DNA from: Sphingomonas sp. Leaf343
GTDB taxonomy: Bacteria; Pseudomonadota; Alphaproteobacteria; Sphingomonadales; Sphingomonadaceae
Direction of reading: 5' to 3'
DNA: 64,000 nucleotides
Assembly: GCF_001423765.1 (NCBI RefSeq)
Contig: NZ_LMPG01000010.1
Span: 311,220 to 375,219 of the forward strand
The notes beneath the pieces are model-generated. The model searched no databases, was not told where the DNA came from, and saw nothing but the letters and a program-made list of their open reading frames with translations. Numbering within the stretch: position 1 is the first letter of the stretch; each line of letters opens with the position of its first letter. Below are positions 26,075 through 36,361 of the stretch, in pieces. A program made the position numbers and the translations under genes.

Positions 26075-26856
26075 CCACCTACGCCAACATGCTCGACCAG
26101 ATCCTCGCCACCAAGCGAGAGGAGGTCGCAACCCGCAAGGCGGCGACCAGCTACGCCGATCTCGCCGCGCGGACCCCGACGCCGCCGCGCGGTTTCCGCG
26201 CCGCGCTGGACGCGAAACCGGGCCCCGCGCTGATCGCCGAGGTCAAGAAGGCCAGCCCCAGCAAGGGCCTGATCCGCCCCGACTTCGATCCCCCCGCCCA
26301 CGCCCGCGCCTACGAGGCGGGTGGCGCGGCCTGCCTGTCCGTGCTGACCGACGAGCGATATTTCCAGGGGGCGGACGCGTACCTGATCGCAGCGCGTGAC
26401 GCCGTGTCGCTGCCCATCCTCCGCAAGGACTTCACCGTCGACCCCTATCAGGTGGTCGAGGCGCGCAGTCTGGGCGCGGACGCGGTCCTGCTGATCGTCG
26501 CCGCGCTCGACGATGCCACGCTCGCCGAGCTCGAAGCCGCCGCCATCGAACAGCATCTCGACGTGCTGGTTGAGGTCCACGACGAACATGAACTGGACCG
26601 CGCGCTGAAGCTCCGCTCGCGCCTGATCGGCGTCAACAACCGCGACTTGCGCGACTTCTCGGTCGACACCTCGCGCTCGTGGAAGCTGGCCGCACTTGCC
26701 CCGCCGGACTGCACCTTCGTCGCCGAAAGCGGGCTGACGACGCATGCCGATCTGGAGGCGATCGCCCGGCACGGCGTCCGCTGCTTCCTGGTCGGTGAGG
26801 CGCTGATGCGGCACGCCGATGTCGAGGCGGCCACGCGGACCTTGCTGAACGGATGA
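26071..26856 (+). CDS. trpC: Indole-3-glycerol phosphate synthase
   Basis: A 261-residue TIM-barrel enzyme that closes the indole ring. Evident are [20 protein letters not shown] (catalytic Lys), [41 protein letters not shown] and [16 protein letters not shown]. Not fused to TrpF. Overlaps trpD before and moaC after by ATGA. Confidence 0.96.
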   Translation: MTTYANMLDQILATKREEVATRKAATSYADLAARTPTPPRGFRAALDAKPGPALIAEVKKASPSKGLIRPDFDPPAHARAYEAGGAACLSVLTDERYFQGADAYLIAARDAVSLPILRKDFTVDPYQVVEARSLGADAVLLIVAALDDATLAELEAAAIEQHLDVLVEVHDEHELDRALKLRSRLIGVNNRDLRDFSVDTSRSWKLAALAPPDCTFVAESGLTTHADLEAIARHGVRCFLVGEALMRHADVEAATRTLLNG

Positions 26857-27323
26857 GCGGCCTGACGCATCTCGACGACACCGGCGCGGCGCGGATGGTC
26901 GACGTCGGCGACAAGGAGCGGACGAAGCGTCAGGCGGTGGCGACCGGCCGCATCTCCATGTCCGCCGCCGCGCTCGCGCTGGTTCGCAACGCCTCCGCCA
27001 ACAAGGGCGACGTGATCGCCGTCGCCCGCGTCGCCGGGATCATGGCCGCCAAGCGCACGTCCGACCTGATCCCGCTCTGCCACCCCCTGCCCCTATCGAA
27101 GGTCGCGATCGATCTCGATGTGACCGACACCGGCGTCACCGTCACGGCCACCTGCGCCACGACCGGCCAGACCGGCGTCGAAATGGAAGCTCTCACCGCC
27201 GCGACGGTCGCGCTGCTGACGGTGTACGACATGGTAAAGGCCGTCGACAAAGCCATGACGATCGACGGCGTACGTTTGCTGACGAAGACGGGCGGCAAGT
27301 CGGGCGACTGGGCGGCGAACTAA
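26853..27323 (+). CDS. moaC: Cyclic pyranopterin monophosphate synthase
   Basis: A 156-residue enzyme of molybdenum cofactor synthesis acting after MoaA. Signatures: [20 protein letters not shown], the active-site [33 protein letters not shown] and the Lys of MVKAVDKAM. Joined to trpC by an ATGA overlap, an arrangement common in alphaproteobacteria. Confidence 0.96.
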   Translation: MSGLTHLDDTGAARMVDVGDKERTKRQAVATGRISMSAAALALVRNASANKGDVIAVARVAGIMAAKRTSDLIPLCHPLPLSKVAIDLDVTDTGVTVTATCATTGQTGVEMEALTAATVALLTVYDMVKAVDKAMTIDGVRLLTKTGGKSGDWAAN

Positions 27324-27336
27324 GCTTCCCCCGTCC

Positions 27337-27460
27337 AGCTCCCTCCCCCTGGGAGGGGCTGGGGGAGGGTCTCTCCACCAGCGACACGGCCAAGGCTCCA
27401 CCCGATCCGCCCCCTCAGATTGGGAGGTAGCGAGTCGGGGTGGGCCACGCGCCACCCCTT
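27337..27460. repeat. Intergenic C/G-rich palindromes between moaC and the SulP gene
   Basis: This 263-base gap holds a hairpin CCCTCCC-CCT-GGGAGGG (27341-27357) embedded in more C- and G-runs, and a second palindrome with arms near GGGGTGG and CCACCCC (27437-27458). The first may terminate moaC. I see no gene in the gap; the rest is featureless. Confidence 0.5.
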
Positions 27461-27586
27461 GCCCTCAACCCCAACCCCGGCCTACAAGCCCCGAACAAGA
27501 CGGACCCGGCTCAGCCGGGTGGCTCGGCCCGGCGCCTATCCCCGGGACAGCGCGGCGACCGTGCCGCACACTCGGAACTTTCCCCC

Positions 27587-29065
27587 ATGACCCTATTCGC
27601 CTCGCTTCGCCGCGACTGGCTGTCGAATCCGCGCGCGGACCTGCTCGCCGGCATCGTCGTCGCGCTCGCCCTGATCCCGGAGGCGATCGGGTTTTCCGTC
27701 ATCGCCGGCGTCGACCCGCGCGTCGGGCTCTACGCCTCGGTCGCGATCGCCACCGTCATCGCCTTCACGGGCGGTCGGCCCGGCATGATCTCCGCCGCCA
27801 CCGCCGCCGTCGCGGTCGTCATCGTCCCGCTCGTCCGCGACCACGGCGTCGAATATCTGTTCGCCGCGACGATCCTGATGGGCCTGATCCAGATGATCGC
27901 CGGCCTTGCCCGGCTCGACCTACTGATGCAGTTCGTCTCACGTTCGGTGATAACAGGCTTCGTCAACGCATTGGCGATCCTCATTTTCACGGCGCAGCTT
28001 CCGCAACTGATCGGCCGTGGATGGGAAACCTACGCGATGGTCGCGGCCGGCCTGGCGATCATCTACCTCCTGCCCCGCGTCACGAAAGCGGTTCCTTCCC
28101 CGCTCGTCGCGATCCTCGTGCTGGCGGCCGTCAGTATCGGCTTCGCGGTGCCCGTCACCACCGTCGGCGACATGGGTGCCCTGCCGCAGGGGCTGCCGAG
28201 CCTGCACCTGCCGCAGGTGCCGCTGACGCTCGACACGCTGCGCATCATCCTTCCCTATTCGCTGACGATGGCGGCGGTCGGCCTGCTCGAATCGCTGCTG
28301 ACCGCGCAGATCGTCGACGACATGACCGACACCGACAGCGACAAGCGTCGCGAGTGCGCCGGTCAGGGCACTGCCAACATCGCCGCCGCGCTCGTCGGCG
28401 GCATGGGCGGTTGCGCGATGATCGGTCAGTCGGTCATCAACGTCACCTCCGGCGGCCGCACCCGCCTGTCGACGCTCACCGCCGGCCTCTTCCTGCTGTT
28501 CCTGCTCGCGGTCCTCGGCCCGTTCGTCGGCCGCATCCCGATGCCGGCGCTGGTCGCCGTGATGGTCATGGTGTCGATCGGCACCTTCAGCTGGAATTCG
28601 ATTCCCAACCTGCGCCGCCACCCGCCGACCTCCTCCGTCGTCATGCTCGTCACCGTCGCCGTCGTCGTCCTCACGCGCGATCTCGCGCAGGGCGTCCTCG
28701 CGGGGGTGTTGCTGTCCGGCATCTTCTTCGCCGGCAAGGTCCGCCGCATGTTCGCGGTCGAGCGAACCGAGGAAGGACCAGTCGCCACCTACATCGTCAC
28801 CGGCCAGATCTTCTTCGCCTCGGTCGACCGGTTCACCCGCGCGTTCCGCATGCCGGAATCCGCCGCCCGCGTCCTGATCGATGTCACCGCGTCGCATTTC
28901 TGGGACATCTCCGCCGTCGGTGCGCTCGACAAGGCGGTCGCACGTTTGCGCCGGGACGGTGCGGAGGTGACCGTGATCGGCTATAACCGCGCCAGCGCCG
29001 ATCTCGTCGATCGCTTCGCGCTGCATGACAAAACCGGGGTGGAGATGGGCGTCACTCCGCACTGA
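27587..29065 (+). CDS. SulP family anion transporter with STAS domain
   Basis: A 492-residue SLC26/SulP transporter. It opens with [20 protein letters not shown] (the family signature, here APEA-type replaced by IPEA) and has the central [20 protein letters not shown] loop and the [20 protein letters not shown] motif before helix 9. A C-terminal STAS domain follows ([20 protein letters not shown] and [19 protein letters not shown]). Members carry sulfate, bicarbonate or dicarboxylates; the substrate is not deducible here. It sits between moaC and moeA, which are usually closer. Confidence 0.9.
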   Translation: MTLFASLRRDWLSNPRADLLAGIVVALALIPEAIGFSVIAGVDPRVGLYASVAIATVIAFTGGRPGMISAATAAVAVVIVPLVRDHGVEYLFAATILMGLIQMIAGLARLDLLMQFVSRSVITGFVNALAILIFTAQLPQLIGRGWETYAMVAAGLAIIYLLPRVTKAVPSPLVAILVLAAVSIGFAVPVTTVGDMGALPQGLPSLHLPQVPLTLDTLRIILPYSLTMAAVGLLESLLTAQIVDDMTDTDSDKRRECAGQGTANIAAALVGGMGGCAMIGQSVINVTSGGRTRLSTLTAGLFLLFLLAVLGPFVGRIPMPALVAVMVMVSIGTFSWNSIPNLRRHPPTSSVVMLVTVAVVVLTRDLAQGVLAGVLLSGIFFAGKVRRMFAVERTEEGPVATYIVTGQIFFASVDRFTRAFRMPESAARVLIDVTASHFWDISAVGALDKAVARLRRDGAEVTVIGYNRASADLVDRFALHDKTGVEMGVTPH

Positions 29066-29105
29066 TGCCTGTTCCCGGCGCAACCGGCATGGCAAGGCTC
29101 GCGAC

Positions 29106-30287
29106 ATGACCCTCGTTCCCGTCGCCGAAGCCCAGTCCCGGCTGTTCGCCCTCAAACCGCCGGTTTCCACAGAGGACGTGCCCCTTCCAAACGCCGCCGG
29201 CCGCTGGGCCGCCGCCGACATCCTCGCCGCGCGGACTCAGCCGGTGGCGGACCTGTCGGCGATGGACGGCTACGCAATCCGCTTCGCCGACTTGCCCGGC
29301 CCCTGGACGGTGATCGGCGAAAGTGCCGCGGGCCGCCCCTTCGACGGCAGTGTGGAAGCACGACAGGCCACCCGCATCTTCACCGGCGCGGCGATGCCCG
29401 CCGGTGCCGACACCGTCCTGATCCAGGAAGAGGCCGGCCGCGATGGCGACCGCCTGATGCTGACCGGCGAAGGGCCCGCTTATGTCGGCCGCAACACCCG
29501 CACACGCGGCCTCGACTTTCACACCGGCACCCGCCTGATCGCCGCCGGCGACCGCCTGACCGCCGCCCGCATCGCCGTCGCCGCCACCGGTGGCCTCGCG
29601 ACCCTTCCCGTCCGCCGCCGCATCCGCGTTGCGATCGCCGCGACCGGCGACGAACTCGTCCCCGCCGGAACGCTGCCGGTCGGAACGCAACTGCCCGAAT
29701 CGAACGGCGTCATGCTTGCGGCGATGCTCGCGGATCTGCCCGTCGACATCGTCGATCTCGGTATCCTGCCCGACCGGCTCGACGCCCTGCGCGATGCGTT
29801 TTCCACGGTCGAGGCCGATCTGGTCGTCACCACCGGCGGCGCCTCGGTCGGCGATCACGATCTCGTCCGCCCCGCGCTGGAGGCGGCGGGCGGCACGATC
29901 GATTTCTGGCGCATCGCACTGCGCCCCGGCAAGCCGATGATGGCCGGCCGTCTTGGTGACGCGGCGGTGCTCGGCCTGCCCGGCAACCCCGTATCCGCCT
30001 TCGTCACTGCGACCCTCTTCGTCCGTCCGCTGATCGCGCATCTCGCCGGCGCGCGTGACCCGCTGCCGCAGACCAGCACCGTGATCCTTGGCGAAGACCT
30101 TCCCGCCAACGGTCCGCGCACCGACTATCTCCGGGCAGAAATCCGCGACGGCCGTGCCTATGCCTCTACGATTCAGGACAGTTCGATGCTGCTGACGCTC
30201 GCACGGTCGACCTGCCTCATCGTCCGGCCGACCGACGCACCGCCCGCGAAGGCCGGCGACTCGGCGGAAATCTTGGGGATCGCTTGA
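29106..30287 (+). CDS. moeA: Molybdopterin molybdenumtransferase
   Basis: A 393-residue enzyme that inserts molybdenum into adenylylated molybdopterin. Evident are [56 protein letters not shown] (MoCF-binding GGxSxGxxD), RPGKPMMAG and [11 protein letters not shown]. Forty bases after the SulP gene; its stop region holds the -35 of the lexA promoter. Confidence 0.95.
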   Translation: MTLVPVAEAQSRLFALKPPVSTEDVPLPNAAGRWAAADILAARTQPVADLSAMDGYAIRFADLPGPWTVIGESAAGRPFDGSVEARQATRIFTGAAMPAGADTVLIQEEAGRDGDRLMLTGEGPAYVGRNTRTRGLDFHTGTRLIAAGDRLTAARIAVAATGGLATLPVRRRIRVAIAATGDELVPAGTLPVGTQLPESNGVMLAAMLADLPVDIVDLGILPDRLDALRDAFSTVEADLVVTTGGASVGDHDLVRPALEAAGGTIDFWRIALRPGKPMMAGRLGDAAVLGLPGNPVSAFVTATLFVRPLIAHLAGARDPLPQTSTVILGEDLPANGPRTDYLRAEIRDGRAYASTIQDSSMLLTLARSTCLIVRPTDAPPAKAGDSAEILGIA

Positions 30288-30315
30288 CGGCGAGTTTTAC
30301 GTTCCATATAGGTTC
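30284..30315 (+). promoter_or_regulatory. lexA promoter with overlapping SOS box
   Basis: TTGACG (30284-30289), 17 bases, TATAGG (30307-30312) is a strong sigma-70 promoter. GTTC-N7-GTTC (30301-30315) covers the -10, so LexA would repress its own gene. Confidence 0.85.
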
Positions 30316-30361
30316 CTCGTCTGTTCTGAAGGACAGCCGGGTTCCGACGGAGGGAAACGCG

Positions 30362-31033
30362 ATGCTCACGCGCAAGCAGCACGAGCTGGTCTGCTTCATC
30401 AACGATCGCCTCGCCGAGACGGGGGTGTCGCCCTCGTTCGAGGAGATGAAGGATGCACTCGACCTGAAGTCGAAATCGGGCGTTCACCGCCTGATCTCCG
30501 CGCTGGAGGAACGCCAGTTCATCCGCCGTCTCCCCAACCGCGCCCGCGCGCTGGAGGTGTTGCGCATGCCCGAGCGTGTCGATGCGAAGAAGGCTCCGAA
30601 GACGAAGGCACCGACACCTCCACTTCCTCCACTTCGCCAGCCAGCGAACGACGTGGTCGAGATCCCGTTGCACGGTCGCATCGCTGCCGGTGTCCCGATC
30701 GAGGCGTTCGAAGGCTCGTCGATGCTGGCGGTCCCCGCCGCGTTGCTCGGCTCGGGCGAACATTACGCACTCGAAGTCGCCGGCGACTCGATGGTCGAGG
30801 CCGGCATCCTCGACGGGGATTACGCCCTCGTCCGCCGCACCGAAACCGCCCGCGACGGCGAAATCGTCGTGGCGCTGATCGAGGACGCCGAAGCGACCTT
30901 GAAGTATTTTCGCCGCGAAGGCGCGATGGTCCGCCTCGACCCCGCCAACCGCGCCTACGACCCGCAACGCTACAGCCCGCAACAGGTCCGGATCCAGGGC
31001 AAGCTGTCCGGCATCCTCCGCCGCTACGACTGA
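30362..31033 (+). CDS. lexA: LexA repressor
   Basis: A 223-residue SOS repressor-protease. The N-terminal winged helix starts [17 protein letters not shown], followed by a lysine/proline-rich linker and the S24 peptidase domain. The self-cleavage bond is Ala109-Gly110 (GRIAAGVPI), the nucleophile Ser143 (AGDSMVEAG) and the general base Lys181 (ATLKYF). RecA filaments trigger cleavage and open the regulon. The start follows a GGAGG-like site (GGAGGGAAACGCG). Controlled by its own operator upstream. Confidence 0.97.
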   Translation: MLTRKQHELVCFINDRLAETGVSPSFEEMKDALDLKSKSGVHRLISALEERQFIRRLPNRARALEVLRMPERVDAKKAPKTKAPTPPLPPLRQPANDVVEIPLHGRIAAGVPIEAFEGSSMLAVPAALLGSGEHYALEVAGDSMVEAGILDGDYALVRRTETARDGEIVVALIEDAEATLKYFRREGAMVRLDPANRAYDPQRYSPQQVRIQGKLSGILRRYD

Positions 31034-31103
31034 GGCTGCTTTAAAGGGGCGGTCCGGGTAAAGCGGACCCGAGAAAGGCAGCCCTCAAGAAAATGGAGGG
31101 TCG
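31034..31103 (+). terminator. Multi-stem structured region after lexA
   Basis: An outer stem (31034-31042 with 31074-31083, one bulge) encloses an inner 6-base stem (GGTCCG 31051-31056, CGGACC 31064-31069). A third small stem, CCCTC with GAGGG, follows to about 31101. It lies between convergent lexA and comEC, so termination is the simplest role. The rest of this 210-base gap holds only another short C/G palindrome near 31127-31142. Confidence 0.5.
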
Positions 31104-31243
31104 CCGATCATCCCGAAGCCGCGCCCTTCCCCTGGGGAGAGCTTTTCCGCAAGCGCGACCGACCCGAGAGCGGGCGTCATTAAAACGCCGCATGGACTAA
31201 CCTTCGACAGCTCAATTTCTTAATACGCTAAAAACATCCAGCT

Positions 31244-33376
31244 TCAGGGCCGCCGAAGTCCCGCGCCCACATCCTTCTGCCCAGCCGCCAAGACCCATGG
31301 GTGCTCGTCCCCGGCCCGCCGCACCGTCGCCGTCCACCCGCCGCGCAGACCTACCGCCACGCCGCCGCTCCGCGCCAGCACATCCCGGTCCAGCCGCAAC
31401 CACCGTGGCCGACACCCGACCGGCAACCGCCGTTCGCTCACCACGACATCCGCCCGCTTGCACGCCGCGATCAGCTCAACGGCCGGCACCAGATACGCAC
31501 TCCGCGTCATCACCACCCGCCGCCCGGAGACATCGACGCCGCACAGGTCCGCGCTGCACCTCGCTCCCGGCAGACCGTCCAGCGTCATCGGCGCGCCTTT
31601 CACGCCGCCATTCTCCGTCAGCACATTCTGCATATATTCGCCGGCCCGGTCCCGCAGCAGCGCCATCGCGCCGAACTCCGTCCGCACCGCCGCATGCCGC
31701 CCGTCTCCGCTGACCAGCAGGTCCGGCGCAGGCGTCATCGCAGCCCATCCGATCCCGACCGCCAGCGGCGCCGCACCCCACCGCCGCCACCGTGTCCGCC
31801 ACAGCGCCAGCCACAGCCCCCCGACGACGATCGACGCATAGGCCGCATCCGGCATCACCGGCCACGCCCGCACCGCTCCGGGTGCCGCCGCCACCACCCG
31901 CGCCAGCCACAGCAACGCCCACAAAGCCCGCTCCACCAGCCACCAGACCGGTGCACCGAGCTCCGCACCGTCCAGTATCAGCGCCAGCAACTCCAACGGC
32001 ATGACCACGAATGTCGTCCACGGGATCGCGACCATATTGGCGAGCGCCCCGTACAATCCCGCCCGGTGGAAGTGGTACACGGCGATCGGCATGAGCGCCG
32101 CCTCCACCACCACACCGGTCAGCAACAGCAACGCAGCCCCCCTGCCCCATCGCCGCAGCACGCCCTCCTCCCGCACCTCGGCAAAGACGCGCATCCAAGG
32201 ATGGTCGTGCAGCGCCACGATCGCCGTGATCGCCGCGAACGACAGCTGAAAGCTCGCACCCGCCAGCGCCTCCGGCCACGCCAGCAGCACGACGATCGCG
32301 CCTGCCGCCACCAGCCGCAGCGTCATCGCCTCCCGCCCCATCGCCAGCGCCGCCAGCACCAGCAACGCCGCCACGCAGGACCGGATCGTCGGCACCTCCG
32401 CGCCCGTCAGCAGCGTATACCCCACCGCCGCCGCCGCACCCGCCGCGGCCGCGACGAACGGTAGCCGGACGCGCAACGCCAGCGCCGGCCACAGCGCCAG
32501 CAACCGCATCACGACCAGCATCGTCGCGCCTACCACCGCGGTAATGTGCAGCCCGCTGACCGACAGGAGATGCGCCAGCCCCGCAGCGCGCATCGCTTCG
32601 GCATCCTCCTCCGCGATCGATCCGACGTCGCCGGTCGCCAGCGCCGCCGCCACGCCTCCTGCGCTCCCCGCCACCCGCTCGCCGATGTGACGCGTCAACG
32701 CCGTCCGCATCCCGTTGTCCAGATTCCCGGCCGTCACGACCTCCACCGGCGCGAACCCCCGTCCCGTTGCACCCACCCCCGCGAACCACGCCACCCGCCC
32801 ATAGTCGTAGGCCCCCGGAACGGCGGCACCCGGCGGCGGCATCAGCCGCGCCCGCAGTCGCACCACGGCTCCCCGCGTCAGCCCGACCGGCGCATCCGCC
32901 TCCGCCAGATTGACCCGCACCCGCCGCGGCAATGCGGGCACGTCGATCGGCGACAGGCTCAGCCGCACCAGTTCCCGCGCCACCAGCGGCTCGACACGCT
33001 CGACCCGCGCCGTGAACGCCGCGACCACAGGCCGTGGCAGCACCGGGGCCGCGACGCGCTCGGCCCGCCACCACACCAGACCCAGTCCGATCGCCATCGC
33101 CAGTGCTCCCACGGCAACGGCGCGGTTCGCTCGCCCGCCGCGACCCATCGCCGCCGCCAGACACGCGACCGCCACCAGACCCAGCATCGCCGCGGTCCAC
33201 TCGCTTCGCCGCAGCAGTACGAACCACGCAGCGATGCCTGCGCCGACCATCACCGGCAGCCACAGCACCAGCTGGTCGCGCTCCGCCTCCAGCAACAGCT
33301 CCAGCCGATGCTGCACAGCCGCAATTTGTCGCAGCCGAGGGTGCGTGCTAGGGGCTGCGGCGGCTGAACTGGCCAT
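31244..33376 (-). CDS. comEC: ComEC/Rec2 family DNA-uptake membrane channel
   Basis: A 710-residue polytopic protein. It has an N-terminal DUF4131-like region with helices and an OB-like soluble segment, then the competence domain opening with [20 protein letters not shown] (the family hallmark), [15 protein letters not shown] and a helix-rich core. The C-terminal soluble part (from about residue 570) is short and shows no HxHxDH, so the metallo-beta-lactamase-like domain is reduced, as in many proteobacterial members. It carries DNA across the inner membrane in transformation. A longer reading would run into gltX and is rejected. Confidence 0.88.
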   Translation of the reverse strand: MASSAAAAPSTHPRLRQIAAVQHRLELLLEAERDQLVLWLPVMVGAGIAAWFVLLRRSEWTAAMLGLVAVACLAAAMGRGGRANRAVAVGALAMAIGLGLVWWRAERVAAPVLPRPVVAAFTARVERVEPLVARELVRLSLSPIDVPALPRRVRVNLAEADAPVGLTRGAVVRLRARLMPPPGAAVPGAYDYGRVAWFAGVGATGRGFAPVEVVTAGNLDNGMRTALTRHIGERVAGSAGGVAAALATGDVGSIAEEDAEAMRAAGLAHLLSVSGLHITAVVGATMLVVMRLLALWPALALRVRLPFVAAAAGAAAAVGYTLLTGAEVPTIRSCVAALLVLAALAMGREAMTLRLVAAGAIVVLLAWPEALAGASFQLSFAAITAIVALHDHPWMRVFAEVREEGVLRRWGRGAALLLLTGVVVEAALMPIAVYHFHRAGLYGALANMVAIPWTTFVVMPLELLALILDGAELGAPVWWLVERALWALLWLARVVAAAPGAVRAWPVMPDAAYASIVVGGLWLALWRTRWRRWGAAPLAVGIGWAAMTPAPDLLVSGDGRHAAVRTEFGAMALLRDRAGEYMQNVLTENGGVKGAPMTLDGLPGARCSADLCGVDVSGRRVVMTRSAYLVPAVELIAACKRADVVVSERRLPVGCRPRWLRLDRDVLARSGGVAVGLRGGWTATVRRAGDEHPWVLAAGQKDVGAGLRRP

Positions 33377-33404
33377 TCGATCCACAGTCTGGGAGCACGC
33401 GCGC

Positions 33405-34820
33405 TTGAGCGCAACAACCGTTCCGGGCAACACGCCCGAAGCCACCTCCGTCGTCACGCGGTTCGCGCCTTCGCCGACGGGATTCCTGCATCTGGGCGGT
33501 GCGCGCACCGCGCTGTTCAACTGGCTGTTCGCGCGCCACAATGGCGGCAAGTTCCTGCTCCGGATCGAGGATACCGATCGCGCTCGCTCGACCCAGCCGG
33601 CGATCGACGCGATCCTGGCCGGCATGCGCTGGCTCGGACTGGATTGGGACGGCGACGCCGTGTTCCAGTTCGCCCGCTCCGATCGTCATGCCGACGTCGC
33701 CCATGCGATGGTCGAGAGCGGGCACGCCTATCGCTGCTGGATGACGCAGGAAGAGATCGCTGCACAGCGCGAGGCGGCACAGGCCGCGAAGAAGCCGCTC
33801 CGCATCCGCAGCCCGTGGCGCGATCGCGCCGATGGTCCCGCCGATCAGGCCTTCGTCGTCCGCCTTCGCGCCCCGCAGGAAGGATCGGTGATGATCGACG
33901 ATCGGGTCCAGGGATCGGTGACGGTCCAGAACGCCGAACTCGACGACCTCGTGCTGCTGCGCTCGGACGGCACGCCGACCTATATGCTCGCGGTCGTCGT
34001 CGACGATCACGACATGGGCGTGACCCACGTCATCCGCGGCGACGATCATCTCAACAACGCCTTCCGCCAGTTGCCGATCTATCGCGCGAACGACTGGCCG
34101 GAACCGGTCTACGCACACATTCCGCTGATCCACGGATCGGATGGTGCCAAGCTGTCGAAGCGCCACGGCGCGGTCGGGATCGAGGCGTACCGCGATGAGC
34201 TCGGCATCCTGCCCGAGGCGCTCGATAATTACCTGCTGCGCCTTGGCTGGGGCCATGGCGACGCGGAGATCATCGCACGCGACGAGGCCGTGAAGTGGTT
34301 CGACCTCGCCGCCGTCGGCAAGAGCCCGTCGCGCTTCGACCTGAAGAAGCTCGAACATCTCAACGGCCATTATATCCGCGAAGCCGATGACGCGCGTCTC
34401 GCCGCGCTGGTGGCCGCCCGCGTGACGGGGGCCGACGAGACTTGTCTCGCCGCTGCCATGCCCGCACTGAAGCCGCGCGCCGCCAATCTCAACGAACTGG
34501 CGGACGGGGCGCAGTTCCTCGTCGCCACGCGACCGCTGACGATCGACGAGGCGGCGGCTCCGCTCCTCGCGGGCGACGCACCGGCCATCCTGACGGAGGT
34601 TCATGCGGCGCTTGACGCGCTCGACGGCTGGGATACGGACGGAATCGAAGCTGCGGTACGGCGGGTCGCCGACGCGCGGGGCTTGAAGCTCGGCCAGGTC
34701 GCGCAACCTCTCCGCGCCGCGCTGACCGGACGACGCACGTCGCCCGGTATCTTCGATGTCGTCGCGCTGCTCGGGCGCGGCGAAAGCCTCGGTCGCATCG
34801 CCGACCAAATGGCCAGCTAA
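33405..34820 (+). CDS. gltX: Glutamyl-tRNA synthetase
   Basis: About 471 residues starting at a TTG, since no ATG or GTG lies in frame between the divergent comEC start and the conserved region. The class I HIGH motif is HLGG (residues 29-32, in [16 protein letters not shown]) and the KMSKS motif is KLSKR in [15 protein letters not shown]. It charges tRNA-Glu and, in bacteria lacking GlnRS, often tRNA-Gln. Divergent from comEC with only 28 bases between starts. Confidence 0.94.
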   Translation: MSATTVPGNTPEATSVVTRFAPSPTGFLHLGGARTALFNWLFARHNGGKFLLRIEDTDRARSTQPAIDAILAGMRWLGLDWDGDAVFQFARSDRHADVAHAMVESGHAYRCWMTQEEIAAQREAAQAAKKPLRIRSPWRDRADGPADQAFVVRLRAPQEGSVMIDDRVQGSVTVQNAELDDLVLLRSDGTPTYMLAVVVDDHDMGVTHVIRGDDHLNNAFRQLPIYRANDWPEPVYAHIPLIHGSDGAKLSKRHGAVGIEAYRDELGILPEALDNYLLRLGWGHGDAEIIARDEAVKWFDLAAVGKSPSRFDLKKLEHLNGHYIREADDARLAALVAARVTGADETCLAAAMPALKPRAANLNELADGAQFLVATRPLTIDEAAAPLLAGDAPAILTEVHAALDALDGWDTDGIEAAVRRVADARGLKLGQVAQPLRAALTGRRTSPGIFDVVALLGRGESLGRIADQMAS

Positions 34821-34851
34821 GACTACGACCAGCTAGAACAAGGATGGTGGA

Positions 34852-36135
34852 ATGACCGACGCCGCGAAGCTTTCCCTCGGCTCCAAGCAGCTCGATTATC
34901 AGGTCATGTCGGGGACGATCGGGCCGGATGTGATCGACATCCGGAAACTGTATGCGCAGACGGACGCCTTCACCTACGACCCTGGCTTCACCTCGACGGC
35001 ATCGTGCCAGTCGACGCTAACCTATATCGACGGCGATCAGGGCGTGTTGCTGCACCGCGGCTATCCGATCGGCGAACTGGCCGAGCAATCCAGCTTCATG
35101 GAGGTGTCGTACCTCCTCCTGAACGGCGAACTCCCGTCGAAGGACGAACTGGACAATTTCTCGACCACGATCACGCGCCACACGATGGTGCACGAACAGC
35201 TTGCCACCTTCTTCCGCGGCTTTCGCCGCGACGCGCACCCGATGGCGATCCTGTGCGGTGTCGTCGGCGCCCTGTCGGCCTTCTACCATGATTCGACCGA
35301 CATTCACGATCCGGCGCAGCGCGTCATCGCCTCGCACCGCCTGCTCGCCAAGATGCCGACGATCGCGGCGATGGCGTACAAGTATAGCGTCGGCCAGCCG
35401 TTCCTGTATCCGGACAATTCGCTCAGCTACACGGGCAACTTCCTGCGCATGACGTTCGGTGTCCCGGCCGAGCCCTATGTCGTGAACCCGGTGATCGAGA
35501 AGGCGCTGGACCGCATCTTCATCCTGCACGCCGATCACGAACAGAACGCATCGACCTCGACCGTCCGCCTCGCCGGATCGTCGGGCGCGAACCCCTTCGC
35601 GTGCATCGCGGCGGGCATCGCCTGCCTGTGGGGTCCGGCGCATGGCGGCGCGAACGAAGCGGCGCTCAACATGCTGCGCGAGATCGGCACGCCGGATCGC
35701 ATCCCGGAGTATATCGCCCGCGCCAAGGACAAGAACGATCCGTTCCGCCTGATGGGCTTCGGCCACCGGGTCTACAAGAACTACGACCCGCGCGCGACGG
35801 TGATGCAGAAGACCGTGCGCGAGGTGTTCGCCGAGCTGAAGGTCACCGATCCGCTGTTCGACGTGGCGCTGCAGCTCGAGGAGATCGCGCTCAACGATCC
35901 GTACTTCGTCGAGAAGAAGCTGTTTCCGAACGTGGATTTCTACTCGGGCGTCATCCTGTCGGCGATCGGCTTCCCGACGTCGATGTTCACCGTGCTGTTC
36001 GCGCTGGCCCGCACCGTCGGCTGGGTTGCTCAGTGGAACGAGATGATTACCGATCCCGACCAGAAGATCGGCCGTCCGCGCCAGCTCTACACCGGCCCGA
36101 CGCAGCGCAGCTACGTTCCCGTGGCCGAGCGCTGA
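34852..36135 (+). CDS. gltA: Citrate synthase (type II)
   Basis: A 427-residue enzyme condensing acetyl-CoA and oxaloacetate in the TCA cycle. Active-site residues are the His of [10 protein letters not shown], the His of [14 protein letters not shown] and the Asp of PNVDFYSG; the extended N terminus (SYDPGF-type, here [12 protein letters not shown]) marks the hexameric type II form. Thirty bases after gltX, with a GGATGG-type ribosome site. Confidence 0.97.
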   Translation: MTDAAKLSLGSKQLDYQVMSGTIGPDVIDIRKLYAQTDAFTYDPGFTSTASCQSTLTYIDGDQGVLLHRGYPIGELAEQSSFMEVSYLLLNGELPSKDELDNFSTTITRHTMVHEQLATFFRGFRRDAHPMAILCGVVGALSAFYHDSTDIHDPAQRVIASHRLLAKMPTIAAMAYKYSVGQPFLYPDNSLSYTGNFLRMTFGVPAEPYVVNPVIEKALDRIFILHADHEQNASTSTVRLAGSSGANPFACIAAGIACLWGPAHGGANEAALNMLREIGTPDRIPEYIARAKDKNDPFRLMGFGHRVYKNYDPRATVMQKTVREVFAELKVTDPLFDVALQLEEIALNDPYFVEKKLFPNVDFYSGVILSAIGFPTSMFTVLFALARTVGWVAQWNEMITDPDQKIGRPRQLYTGPTQRSYVPVAER

Positions 36136-36142
36136 GGCGACT

Positions 36143-36349
36143 ATGCGGCCCCTGCGCGCGATCCTGCTGACCTTGGGCGTCCTCGCGACGCTCATGGGAT
36201 TGCTCTGGATCGGCCAGGGGCTCGGTTACATCCACTGGCCCGCGTCCAGCTTCATGCTCGATCAGCGGGTCTGGGCCGATTACGGGGCGGGATTGGCCGT
36301 CGCGGGATTGCTGATGCTGCTGGTCGCGAGGCGATTGCCGCGGCGGTAG
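36143..36349 (+). CDS. Small two-helix membrane protein
   Basis: A 68-residue protein with two hydrophobic segments (LLTLGVLATLMGLLWIGQGL and YGAGLAVAGLLMLLVARRL) separated by HWPASSFMLDQRVWAD. It lies 7 bases after gltA and is probably co-transcribed. Similar proteins are scattered through proteobacteria without known role. Confidence 0.65.
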   Translation: MRPLRAILLTLGVLATLMGLLWIGQGLGYIHWPASSFMLDQRVWADYGAGLAVAGLLMLLVARRLPRR

Positions 36350-36361
36350 GTCCCTGGGTCC

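Noticed and set aside
31244..31900. Missing metallo-beta-lactamase motif in ComEC as a sign of a broken gene
   Set aside because: Reduced C-terminal domains are common in proteobacterial ComEC, and the frame is intact.
33377..33625. Upstream extension of ComEC on the minus strand
   Set aside because: It would overlap the start of gltX; ComEC homology starts at the Met near 33376 and the extension is a shadow of the synthetase gene.
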